From the NCBI GenBank assembly GCA_003142355.1, contig PLMF01000179.1:6669-18021 (forward strand): 11,353 nucleotides of DNA, given 5' to 3'. The translations under genes were made by a program, and so were the position numbers. Shown piece by piece: positions 1 to 7,577 of this stretch (position 1 is its first letter; the number at the start of each line of letters is the position of its first letter). Below the pieces are notes generated by a model. The model saw only the letters and a program-made list of their open reading frames with translations. It did not search any database and had not been told where the DNA came from. The stretch is from Bryobacterales bacterium. GTDB taxonomy: Bacteria; Acidobacteriota; Terriglobia; Bryobacterales; Bryobacteraceae.

Positions 1-1611
<1,611 letters not shown>

Positions 1612-1615
1612 TGCC

Positions 1616-1903
1616 ATGGCGGTAATCGGCGTTCTGACGCTGGAGCTGCGGCTCGAGAATTCGCACTCGCTCAAGGACAAACGCCACGTGGTCCAGAGCC
1701 TGAAGGACCGGCTGCGCGGCAAATTCAACGTGGCGGTGGCGGAGATCGATTATCAGGACCTCTGGCAGCGCGCGGCGGTGGCGGCGGTGACGGTTTCCCC
1801 GGACCAGGCGCACGCCGCCAGAGTGCTCGAATCGGTGGAAGACGAGGCTGCGGCGCTGCTGGGAGCGGAGTTGGTCGAGGCCACGGTGGAGTGGCTGAGT
1901 TAG
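1616..1903 (+). CDS. ylxP: DUF503 family protein, YlxP-like
   Basis: A 95-residue protein with the hallmarks of DUF503/YlxP: an N-terminal beta-strand segment (MAVIGVLTLELRL), the conserved SLKDKRHVVQSLKDRL stretch at about 19-34, and the FNVAVAEID motif. Family length is about 90-95 residues, so it looks complete. In many bacteria this gene lies between infB and rbfA, as here. The exact role is not settled in my knowledge; position suggests a link to translation or ribosome assembly. The start at 1616 follows the infB stop by 4 bp and has no strong Shine-Dalgarno sequence, so translation is probably coupled to infB. Confidence 0.93.
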   Translation: MAVIGVLTLELRLENSHSLKDKRHVVQSLKDRLRGKFNVAVAEIDYQDLWQRAAVAAVTVSPDQAHAARVLESVEDEAAALLGAELVEATVEWLS

Positions 1904-1923
1904 GGGCCAGGGGCCGGGGGCCA
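1903..1923 (+). repeat. Three tandem 7-bp repeats before rbfA
   Basis: Three head-to-tail copies of GGGGCCR (GGGGCCA, GGGGCCG, GGGGCCA) start on the last base of the ylxP stop codon and end 4 bp before the rbfA ATG. They fill almost the whole 24-bp spacer. The purine-rich G run of the last unit is the only candidate ribosome-binding sequence for rbfA. The repeats may be a slippage-prone spacer; no further function can be read. Confidence 0.7.
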
Positions 1924-1927
1924 GCTT

Positions 1928-2290
1928 ATGGATGAACGGCGGACAATACGGGTCTCCGAAGCGGTCCGCGAGGAGTTGGCCGAAATCATCGGCTTCGAGC
2001 TGGAGGACCCCCGGCTGCTGGCCGTGGATGTGGCGGAGGTGCACGTGAGCCCCGACGCGCGGTATGCCCACGTCAAAGTCGTGGTTCGCGGGGATGAGCG
2101 CGAACAGAACCAGTCTTTGGCCGCCTTGGAGCACGCGCGGCATTATTTGCGTCACGAACTGGCCGTGCGCCTGAGCCTGCGGCGCGTTCCGGAACTGCAT
2201 TTCGAGCGTGACCGGAACCCGGACGCCGACACGCGGATCGGATTCCTGCTGAAGCGGGCGAAAAAATCTCGTGGCCATGCCGAAAATTAG
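1928..2290 (+). CDS. rbfA: 30S ribosome-binding factor RbfA
   Basis: A 120-residue protein matching RbfA, a small KH-fold factor that binds the immature 30S subunit and helps mature 16S rRNA, notably during cold adaptation. Visible family features are the N-terminal helix with RVSEAVREELAEII, the LEDPRLLAVDVAEVHVSPD segment (conserved DPR and VS.D positions), the AHVKV strand, the LRHELAVRLSLRRVPELHF stretch and a basic C-terminal tail. Length is normal. It follows ylxP after a repeat-filled 24-bp gap, and its 3' end overlaps the start of apbE, so it belongs to the same operon. Confidence 0.96.
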   Translation: MDERRTIRVSEAVREELAEIIGFELEDPRLLAVDVAEVHVSPDARYAHVKVVVRGDEREQNQSLAALEHARHYLRHELAVRLSLRRVPELHFERDRNPDADTRIGFLLKRAKKSRGHAEN

Positions 2291-3269
2291 CCCTATTCTC
2301 AAACAATTTGTGGTAGTTTTGTTTCTGTCGGGGACCCTCGCGGCGGACCAGCCGGAACTGCTGCGGCTCGAGGAGAGCGGCGACGCCATGGGCGCGACGT
2401 ATTCCATTGTCCTTTATGGGTATGACCGGGTAAAGATGGAAGCGGCGGTGGACGCCGCCTTCGACGAGGTGCGGCGGCTCGATGAGATGCTTTCCAATTA
2501 CAGGGCCGACAGCGAATGGAGCGAGGTCAACCGGCACGCGGCCGAAAAGCCCGTCAAGCTGTCGCCGGAGTTGTTCCAGTTGCTCTCGGCTTCGGTCGCA
2601 TACAGCCGGGAGAGCGAAGGGGCCTTCGATATTTCGGTGGGCCCGCTGATGAAGGTTTGGGGGTTCTACAAGGGCTCCGGCCATCTGCCCCACCGGGCGG
2701 AGGTGGCGGCCGCCCTCCCCAAAGTGGGTTACCGGCACATTCGCCTGGACGAGAAGGCCGGGACCGTATGGTTCGACCGCTCCGGGGTGGAACTCGACCC
2801 TGGCGGAATCGGTAAGGGCTATGCCGTGGATCGCATGGTGGATGTTTTGAGACAGCAAGGCTTCGGGATCGCTCTGGTGGCCGGGTCGGACAGCAGTATT
2901 TACGGGTTGGGCGCTCCGCCGACCGAGCCGAAGGGCTGGCGGGTGGAAATCAAAGATCCGTGGCACCCCAGACAGACCGTGGCGGAGACGTTTTTGAAGG
3001 ACATGTCGATGTCCACTTCCGGCAGCTACGAGAAGTTCTTCCGGGCGGAGGGACGCATCTACGCCCATATCATGGATCCGCGCACGGGATACCCGGCGCA
3101 AGGGAGCGTATCGGTTTCGGTCGTCGCGCCGCGCACCATCGACAGCGAGGCGTGGGCCAAGCCGTATTTCGTCAACGGCCGCCAGTGGGCGGCGAGGCAC
3201 AAACCAGAGGAATTTCGCGTGTTTTTTTGCGAAGACAGGATGGAACAGCCATGCGCGTGGCTCCAATGA
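2277..3269 (+). CDS. apbE: FAD:protein FMN transferase (ApbE family), exported, with variant motifs
   Basis: ApbE enzymes transfer FMN from FAD to a Thr/Ser of target proteins such as Nqr/Rnf subunits, usually in the periplasm. From the ATG at 2277 the protein has 330 residues: a signal peptide (hydrophobic 11-22, likely cleavage near TLA-A, no lipobox), MLSNYRADSEWSEVN (71-85), ELDPGGIGKGYAVDR (172-186) and HIMDPRTGYP (264-273). Two motifs differ from the canonical family. The GGD loop reads AGSDSSIYGLG (202-212). The C-terminal metal-site segment, typically like DALSTALFV, reads EAWAKPYFV (291-299). The fold should be ApbE, but metal or FAD binding may differ. A GTG at 2271 is an alternative start. 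It overlaps rbfA by 14 bp and hemE at its 3' end. No target protein is visible in the window. Confidence 0.88.
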   Translation: MPKISPILKQFVVVLFLSGTLAADQPELLRLEESGDAMGATYSIVLYGYDRVKMEAAVDAAFDEVRRLDEMLSNYRADSEWSEVNRHAAEKPVKLSPELFQLLSASVAYSRESEGAFDISVGPLMKVWGFYKGSGHLPHRAEVAAALPKVGYRHIRLDEKAGTVWFDRSGVELDPGGIGKGYAVDRMVDVLRQQGFGIALVAGSDSSIYGLGAPPTEPKGWRVEIKDPWHPRQTVAETFLKDMSMSTSGSYEKFFRAEGRIYAHIMDPRTGYPAQGSVSVSVVAPRTIDSEAWAKPYFVNGRQWAARHKPEEFRVFFCEDRMEQPCAWLQ

Positions 3270-4288
3270 CCAGCCGTTTTTTGGACGCCTGCCGGCGCCG
3301 GCCGACGGATGTGAAGCCGGTGTGGTTTATGCGGCAGGCGGGCCGGTACCTCAAACAGTACCGCCAGATCCGCGACAAGCTCGGCATTTTGGAAATCTGC
3401 AAGCGGCCGGACCTGGCCGCTACCGTGACCCTGCAGCCAGTGGAAGTGCTGGACGTGGACGCCGCCATCATTTTCGCGGACCTGCTGCTGCCGGTCGAGC
3501 CGATGGGCCTCAAGCTCTCTTACGAGAAGGGCGAAGGGCCGGTGATCGGCAACCCCGTGCGGACCTCCGACGACGTGGATTCGCTCTCCACCACCAACAC
3601 CGACGACCTCGGTTATGTGGGACAGGCCATCCAGAACGTGGTCCGGGCGCTGGCCGGCAGGGTGCCGGTCATCGGCTTCGTGGGCGCGCCCTTCACCATG
3701 GCCAGCTACATGATCGAAGGCGGCGCGTCGCGTAATTTCATCCGCACGAAAAAGCTGATGTACAGCGACGAAACGTTGTGGCGGCGGCTGATGGGCAAGA
3801 TTGTGGACGTGCTGGCGCCGTTCGCGCATTTGCAGGTGACGGCCGGGGCGCGCGCCATCCAGGTATTCGACACCTGGGTGGGGACCCTGGGCTCGGACGA
3901 CTACGTGCGCTTTGCCGCGCCCTACTCGCGCGCGCTCATCGAACGCATCCGCTCCACCGGCGTTCCCGTGATCCACTTCGGCACCGGCGCTTCCGGTTTC
4001 TTCCGCGAGCTGCACGCCGCCGGCGGCGACGTCATGGGCGTCGACTGGCGCATCAATATCGACCAGGCCTGGATGGACATCAGCTATCGCTCCGCCATTC
4101 AGGGGAACCTGGACCCGGTGGCGCTGTTCGCGCCCCTGCCCGAGTTGCGCGCCAAGGTCCACGAGCTGCTGAAGCGCACGGGCGTCCGGCCCGGTCACAT
4201 CTTCAACCTCGGCCACGGCATTCTGCCCGAGACCCCCGTCGAGAACGTGAAGGCGGTGGTGGAGATGGTCCGGGAATTTCGCCCATGA
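3251..4288 (+). CDS. hemE: Uroporphyrinogen decarboxylase
   Basis: Decarboxylates the four acetate side chains of uroporphyrinogen III to give coproporphyrinogen III, in the cytoplasm. The 345-residue frame shows PVWFMRQAGRY (23-33), IIFADLL (73-79) with the expected catalytic Asp (77), GAPFT (145-149), FDTWVG (206-211), HFGTGASGFF (242-251) and the C-terminal NLGHGILPETP (319-329). Length is typical. I chose the ATG at 3251 because AGGA at 3237-3240 lies at usable spacing. The ATG at 3266, overlapping the apbE stop as ATGA, gives a 340-residue protein and is also possible. It is translationally coupled to hemH (ATGA, 4285-4288). Confidence 0.97.
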   Translation: MRVAPMTSRFLDACRRRPTDVKPVWFMRQAGRYLKQYRQIRDKLGILEICKRPDLAATVTLQPVEVLDVDAAIIFADLLLPVEPMGLKLSYEKGEGPVIGNPVRTSDDVDSLSTTNTDDLGYVGQAIQNVVRALAGRVPVIGFVGAPFTMASYMIEGGASRNFIRTKKLMYSDETLWRRLMGKIVDVLAPFAHLQVTAGARAIQVFDTWVGTLGSDDYVRFAAPYSRALIERIRSTGVPVIHFGTGASGFFRELHAAGGDVMGVDWRINIDQAWMDISYRSAIQGNLDPVALFAPLPELRAKVHELLKRTGVRPGHIFNLGHGILPETPVENVKAVVEMVREFRP

Positions 4289-5157
4289 AGCAGGGGGTCC
4301 TGCTGCTCGCCCACGGAGCGCCGGAACGCGTCGAGGACGTCGAGAGCTACCTGAGGTTCGTGCGCGGCGGCAGGCCGGCTTCCCCGCAGATCGTCGAGGA
4401 AGTCGCCAGCCGTTACCAAGCCATCGGCGGATCGTCTCCGCTGCTGGCGTGGACGCGCGCACAGGCCGAAGCGCTGGAACGCATGCTGGCCATTCCCGTC
4501 TTCTTCGGCATGCGCAACTGGCATCCGTTCATTCGGGAAACCATGGACAGGGTGCGCGATGCGGGCCTCGATCGCATCGCCGCGATTGCCATGGCGCCGC
4601 AGTATTCGGAACTGAGCGTGGGGCAGTACATCCGGCGCACCGAGGAGGCCCGGCGCGAAGCCGGCGTGGCGGCGGAGATGGTGTGGGCCAGGAGCTTCCA
4701 TGACGATCCGCTGCTGGTGGAGGCCTTTGCGGAGAAACTGGAGCCGCTGGCGGGGGGCAAAAAGGTCCTCTTCACGGCGCACAGTTTGCCCGAGAAGGCG
4801 CTGGGGGGCGGGGATCCGTACGACCGCGAAACGCGCGCCACGGCCGCGGCGGTGGCGGCGCGGCTTCATCTGACCGGCTGGGAGTTCGCTTACCAGAGCC
4901 AGGGCCTTACCGACGACCGCTGGCTGGGGCCTACCGTGGAATCCTGCCTGGACCGCTACGCCGCCGGGGGCATCCGCGAAGTGGTGGTTTGCCCCATCGG
5001 CTTCGTGTGCGATCACGTCGAGACGCTGTACGATATCGATGTGGTTTTCCGCAACTACGCCGCCGCGCGCGGCATTTCCGTGGTCCGTCCCGAAGCGTTG
5101 AACGGTTCTGAGAAGTTCACCGCCGCGCTGGCCGAGGTGGCAAAACGGTGCCTGTGA
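4285..5157 (+). CDS. hemH: Ferrochelatase, short Bacillus-like type
   Basis: Inserts Fe(II) into a porphyrin (protoporphyrin IX, or coproporphyrin III in the coproporphyrin-dependent route). The 290-residue length and the absence of a C-terminal extension resemble Bacillus subtilis HemH/CpfC, including the RYQAIGGSSPL region (43-53), GMRNWHPFI (75-83), FTAHSLPEK (163-171; catalytic His166) and GFVCDHVETLYD (239-250; Glu246). The N-terminal loop reads LLAHGAP, putting His10 where the Bacillus enzyme has the iron-side Tyr13. The start overlaps the hemE stop, and the order hemE-hemH-hemY matches the Bacillus hemEHY cluster. Which porphyrin is used cannot be decided from this gene alone. Confidence 0.95.
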   Translation: MKQGVLLLAHGAPERVEDVESYLRFVRGGRPASPQIVEEVASRYQAIGGSSPLLAWTRAQAEALERMLAIPVFFGMRNWHPFIRETMDRVRDAGLDRIAAIAMAPQYSELSVGQYIRRTEEARREAGVAAEMVWARSFHDDPLLVEAFAEKLEPLAGGKKVLFTAHSLPEKALGGGDPYDRETRATAAAVAARLHLTGWEFAYQSQGLTDDRWLGPTVESCLDRYAAGGIREVVVCPIGFVCDHVETLYDIDVVFRNYAAARGISVVRPEALNGSEKFTAALAEVAKRCL

Positions 5158-5166
5158 GTGTGCAGC

Positions 5167-5278
5167 GTGGCGCAGACTCTCAGTCTGCCGTCTCCGCACT
5201 CTTGCGGAGACTCTTTGTGGGCCTCGAACCAAGCGTCCCCATGAGTGGGGACGCGGCAGGCATGAGTGCCTGCGCCAC
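5167..5278. repeat. Inverted pair of REP-like double-hairpin units (BIME-like) between hemH and hemY
   Basis: The 112-bp element is bounded by 9-bp perfect terminal inverted repeats GTGGCGCAG (5167-5175) and CTGCGCCAC (5270-5278). Unit L (5167-5211) has hairpins GCAGACT/AGTCTGC (5172-5178/5182-5188) and GTCTCCGCA/TGCGGAGAC (5190-5198/5203-5211). Unit R, inverted (5278-5233), has GCAGGCA/TGCCTGC (5256-5262/5267-5273) and GCGTCCCCA/TGGGGACGC (5233-5241/5246-5254). A 21-bp spacer separates the units. The layout, a tetranucleotide GTGG before palindromes in head-to-head pairs, resembles REP/BIME elements mobilised by RAYT (TnpA-REP) transposases. The element abuts the hemY ATG directly. Assignment to REP elements is inference; the stems are directly visible. 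Confidence 0.8.
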
Positions 5279-6649
5279 ATGAGCGTAGTCGTCATCGGCG
5301 GCGGCATCTCCGGGCTTTCGGCCGCTTACTATCTGGCCAGGGGCGGCGTGCCGTCCACCATCCTCGAATCGCGGCCGCGCCTGGGGGGCGTGATCCAGAC
5401 CGAGCGCGTCGAGGGCTGCACCCTCGAGGCCGGCCCGGACAGTTTCCTTTCGGCCAAGCCAGCCGCAATGGATCTGATTCGCGAACTGGGGCTAGCCGAT
5501 CAGGTCATCGGCTCGAACGATCGTCTCCGCGTCACGTACGTCCGCAAGGGCGGCCGCCTCGTACCTTTGCCCGACGGGCTGATGATGGTGGTGCCCACCA
5601 GGATTCTGCCGCTCCTCACCACCCGCCTGCTGGGCTGGAGAACGAAGTTCCGCATGGGGATGGAGCTGCTGCGCGCTCCCCGGCCGAAACCGGGCGACGA
5701 ATCCGTGGCCCAGTTCATCGAAGAGCACTACGGAGCCGAGGCGGTGGACTACCTGGCGGAGCCCTTGCTTTCCGGCATCTATGGCGGCAACCCCAGCCAG
5801 TTGAGCGTGACCAGTGTGCTGCCGCGTTTTGTCGAGTTGGCCAACCAATACGGCAGCCTCACTCGCGGCGTGCTGGCGGCGCGCGCCAAGGCGGGGCGTG
5901 ACCGGCACGCCGTGCCGCTGTTCCGCACGCTCCAGGGCGGGCTGGGGCAACTGGTCGACGCCGTCGCGCGCGCCATTAGCGGGAAGGTGGAAGTGCGGCA
6001 ATGCCGCGCCCAAACCATCCAGCGCGTGGAGGCCGGTTTCCGCATCAAGCTGGATGACGGCGGCTGGCTGGAAGCGGACCAGATGGTGGTGGCGTCGGAG
6101 GCGCACAGCGGCTCGGCCCTGCTGGGCGGCGTGGACGGGCGGCTGGCGGAACTGCTCGGCACGGTGCCCTACAGTTCCTCGATGACCGTGGCGCTGGGCT
6201 TCGATGCCGCGGATTTCGATCGCCCGCCGCATGGATTCGGTTTCCTGGTGCCCAAGAAGGAGCGCCGGCGGCTGGTGGCGTGCACCTGGGTTGGCACCAA
6301 GTTCCCGTACCGCGTGCCGGAGGGCAAGGTGGTGGCACGCTGCTTCCTGGGCGGCATGGAGGACGCGGGCGTCCTCGGCGAATCGGACGAAGCCGTTGGC
6401 GTTGCGGTCGTGCGCGAGTTGCAGGAAATCGCCGGCTTCACCGCCCGCCCGCGATTCATCCGCATTGCCCGCTGGCCACGCTCCATGGCGCAGTATACGG
6501 TGGGCCATCCGCAGCGCCTGGCGGAGATGCAAGCGCGCACACCGCCGGCCGGGGGCCTTCACCTGGCGGGCAACGCCTACGAGGGCATCGGAATCCCCGA
6601 CTGCATCCGCATGGGCCGGCGGGCGGCCGAGCGAATCCTCGGGAGGTGA
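5279..6649 (+). CDS. hemY: HemY-type FAD-dependent protoporphyrinogen/coproporphyrinogen oxidase
   Basis: Oxygen-dependent flavoenzyme that aromatises protoporphyrinogen IX, or coproporphyrinogen III if it is the CgoX form. The 456-residue protein begins with a Rossmann FAD motif (VVIGGGISGLSAAYYL, GxGxxG at 7-12) and continues with an ESRPRLGGVIQTERVEG segment, the LEAGPDSFLSAKP stretch and the C-terminal FAD-contacting segment GLHLAGNAYEGIGIPD near residue 425. Length fits the family. The ATG at 5279 is fixed by the N-terminal FAD motif, but no Shine-Dalgarno sequence is seen because a hairpin element ends one base upstream. A decayed copy of its last about 100 bp lies at 7382-7483, beyond the toxin-antitoxin pair. 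Confidence 0.95.
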   Translation: MSVVVIGGGISGLSAAYYLARGGVPSTILESRPRLGGVIQTERVEGCTLEAGPDSFLSAKPAAMDLIRELGLADQVIGSNDRLRVTYVRKGGRLVPLPDGLMMVVPTRILPLLTTRLLGWRTKFRMGMELLRAPRPKPGDESVAQFIEEHYGAEAVDYLAEPLLSGIYGGNPSQLSVTSVLPRFVELANQYGSLTRGVLAARAKAGRDRHAVPLFRTLQGGLGQLVDAVARAISGKVEVRQCRAQTIQRVEAGFRIKLDDGGWLEADQMVVASEAHSGSALLGGVDGRLAELLGTVPYSSSMTVALGFDAADFDRPPHGFGFLVPKKERRRLVACTWVGTKFPYRVPEGKVVARCFLGGMEDAGVLGESDEAVGVAVVRELQEIAGFTARPRFIRIARWPRSMAQYTVGHPQRLAEMQARTPPAGGLHLAGNAYEGIGIPDCIRMGRRAAERILGR

Positions 6650-6650
6650 C

Positions 6651-6695
6651 GTGGCGCAGCCTCTCAGGCTGCCGCGTCCCGACTCCTCGGGACGC
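6651..6695 (+). repeat. Single REP-like double-hairpin unit after hemY
   Basis: This starts one base after the hemY stop with GTGGC and two hairpins: GCAGCCT/AGGCTGC (6656-6662/6666-6672, loop CTC) and GCGTCCCGA/TCGGGACGC (6674-6682/6687-6695, loop CTCC). Spacing and loops match unit L at 5167-5211, while stem bases differ in paired, compensating positions. It has no visible inverted partner. It lies between convergent hemY and higA, so it may also act as a bidirectional transcription barrier, but it lacks a clean T-run. Confidence 0.78.
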
Positions 6696-6724
6696 TCTTC
6701 CATCTGGCCACCACGTGTGCTCTG

Positions 6725-7024
6725 CTACGCGACCTTCCTCGGTGTGATCTGACGGTCGATGGCCGCGCGCACCTTTTTCTCGGCTATCCGCAGGTCATAT
6801 TCGAGTTGAAGTCCAAGCCAGAATTCGGCTGAGGTTCCGAGATACCGTGCCAGCCGTAGCGCCGTATCGGCCGTGATCCCGCGCCGGCCGCGCACGATAT
6901 CGTTGAGGCGGGCGGCGGTTATGCCAAGGGCTTTGGCGAGTTGATTCACGCTCATGCCGAGTGGCTTCAAGATGTCTTCCAGGATTGTTTCCCCCGGATG
7001 CGGCGGTGGAATCGGTTTGGACAT
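6725..7024 (-). CDS. higA: HigA-family antitoxin (XRE-type HTH)
   Basis: A 99-residue protein of the HigA family, which neutralises the HigB ribonuclease and represses its own operon. The signature PPPHPGETILEDILKPLGMS (6-25) is followed by a helix-turn-helix (about 24-45, SVNQLAKALGI...RLNDIVRGRRGI) and the conserved TADTALRLARYLGTSAEFWL (51-70). The downstream position after higB in transcript order is typical of higBA modules (toxin first). The start codon is preceded by GGAG that overlaps the higB stop. Its first 11 codons and upstream region are duplicated at 9509-9556. It is convergent to hemY. Confidence 0.95.
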   Translation of the reverse strand: MSKPIPPPHPGETILEDILKPLGMSVNQLAKALGITAARLNDIVRGRRGITADTALRLARYLGTSAEFWLGLQLEYDLRIAEKKVRAAIDRQITPRKVA

Positions 7025-7040
7025 AGGGTCTTACATCTCC
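6993..7040 (-). repeat. 48-bp direct repeat, copy A (higA ribosome-binding region and first 11 codons)
   Basis: This 48-bp segment runs from the last base of the higB stop codon through the higB-higA spacer (GGAG at 7037-7040) into codon 11 of higA (MSKPIPPPHPG). It is 45/48 identical to 9509-9556 in the same orientation, where it forms the start of a glycosyltransferase gene. The mismatches are at 7003, 7025 and 7031. Since PPHPGE is a HigA family signature, this copy is the likely source. Confidence 0.85.
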
Positions 7041-7318
7041 TAGTGGTAATCGGTGATCTCGACGTCGAAGGCGTCTCCATCCTTCCAGCGGAAGCAGATG
7101 CGGTACTGATCGTTGATCCGAATGCTGTATTGCCCTTTGCGATCGCCCTTCAGGGCTTCGAGTTGGTTGCCGGGGATCGCGGCCAGGTCGCGTATGGTGG
7201 TTGCCCGGTTCAGATGAAACAGTTTGCGGATTGCGGCCTTTTCGATAGCCTGGAACGATTTCGATCTGATTCCCGCGAAGATCTTCCCGGTCTCGGCGTC
7301 CCGAAAAGAGCGGATCAT
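7040..7318 (-). CDS. higB: HigB-family toxin (RelE/ParE superfamily mRNA interferase)
   Basis: A 92-residue protein closely resembling plasmid-maintenance HigB toxins, ribosome-dependent mRNA endonucleases of the RelE superfamily. It shows MIRSFRDAETGKIF at the N terminus, LNRATTIRDLAAIPGNQLEALKGD (36-59), the core QYSIRINDQYRICFRW (63-78) and the C-terminal FDVEITDYH. Length is standard and no damage is seen, so it should be active. It lies 15 bp upstream of higA. The pair sits between hemY and a decayed hemY 3' fragment, which suggests arrival by horizontal transfer. Confidence 0.95.
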   Translation of the reverse strand: MIRSFRDAETGKIFAGIRSKSFQAIEKAAIRKLFHLNRATTIRDLAAIPGNQLEALKGDRKGQYSIRINDQYRICFRWKDGDAFDVEITDYH

Positions 7319-7323
7319 GTACT

Positions 7324-7353
7324 TATCGTATATCGATACGCGATAAATGTCGA
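7324..7353 (-). promoter_or_regulatory. Putative higBA promoter with overlapping inverted-repeat operator
   Basis: On the minus strand, TCGACA (7348-7353) resembles a -35 box and TACGAT (7325-7330) a -10 box, separated by exactly 17 bp. The -10 and spacer are overlaid by nested symmetric half-sites: TATCG (7324-7328), TATCGATA (7331-7338) and CGATA (7341-7345), plus CGTAT/ATACG (7327-7331/7336-7340). Such symmetry fits an autorepressor site for HigA. The -10 box ends only 6 bases before the higB ATG, implying a very short or absent 5' leader. The reading rests on consensus similarity only. Confidence 0.5.
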
Positions 7354-7381
7354 GAGAAAAGTTGGCTTGGAGTTGCGGAAT

Positions 7382-7483
7382 GCCGCCCGCGGACCTTCAC
7401 CTGGCAACGCCTGCGAAGGCATCGGAATTCCCGACTGCATCCGCATGGGCCGCCAGGCGGCTGAGCGAATCCTGGGGATGTGA
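7382..7483 (+). pseudogene. Decayed duplicate of the hemY 3' end
   Basis: Bases 7394-7483 match hemY 6556-6649 with 8 substitutions and one 4-bp deletion (about 91% identity over aligned bases). Weaker similarity extends left to 7382. The end coincides with an in-frame TGA like that of hemY. The 4-bp deletion breaks the frame after LHL; downstream the other frame restores EGIGIPDCIRMGR and AAERILG. Five of the 8 substitutions are synonymous in the hemY frame, suggesting divergence while still part of a working gene. It is too short to encode anything. Beyond it, 7484-7577 holds no gene or repeat that I recognise. Confidence 0.85.
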
Positions 7484-7577
7484 TCCGAGGCGCGCAGCTA
7501 CCGGCAATCTGGGGCCGCCAACCCTAAGGGATGTGCTCCATCCTGCCGATGAGTTCTTCTTGGGGCGCACCGCTCGC

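Noticed and set aside
2073..3266. A 397-codon open frame on the - strand opposite rbfA and apbE
   Set aside because: The translation is Arg/His/Pro-rich without domains and mirrors well-supported genes; similar long antisense frames occur across the whole hem operon.
5167..5211. Rho-independent terminator after hemH
   Set aside because: Stems are strong but no proper T-run follows, and the same unit recurs inverted and again after hemY, which fits a repeat element better.
6941..7483. A 180-codon + strand frame ending in a HemY-like C terminus
   Set aside because: Most of it is antisense to higBA. Only the last part is meaningful, as the relic hemY 3' end, so I annotated that as a pseudogene instead.
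7347..7577. N-terminal extension of the CmcI-like protein
   Set aside because: It is open in frame but mostly translates the relic hemY fragment out of its own frame; the family domain and the membrane anchor begin after the ATG at 7578.
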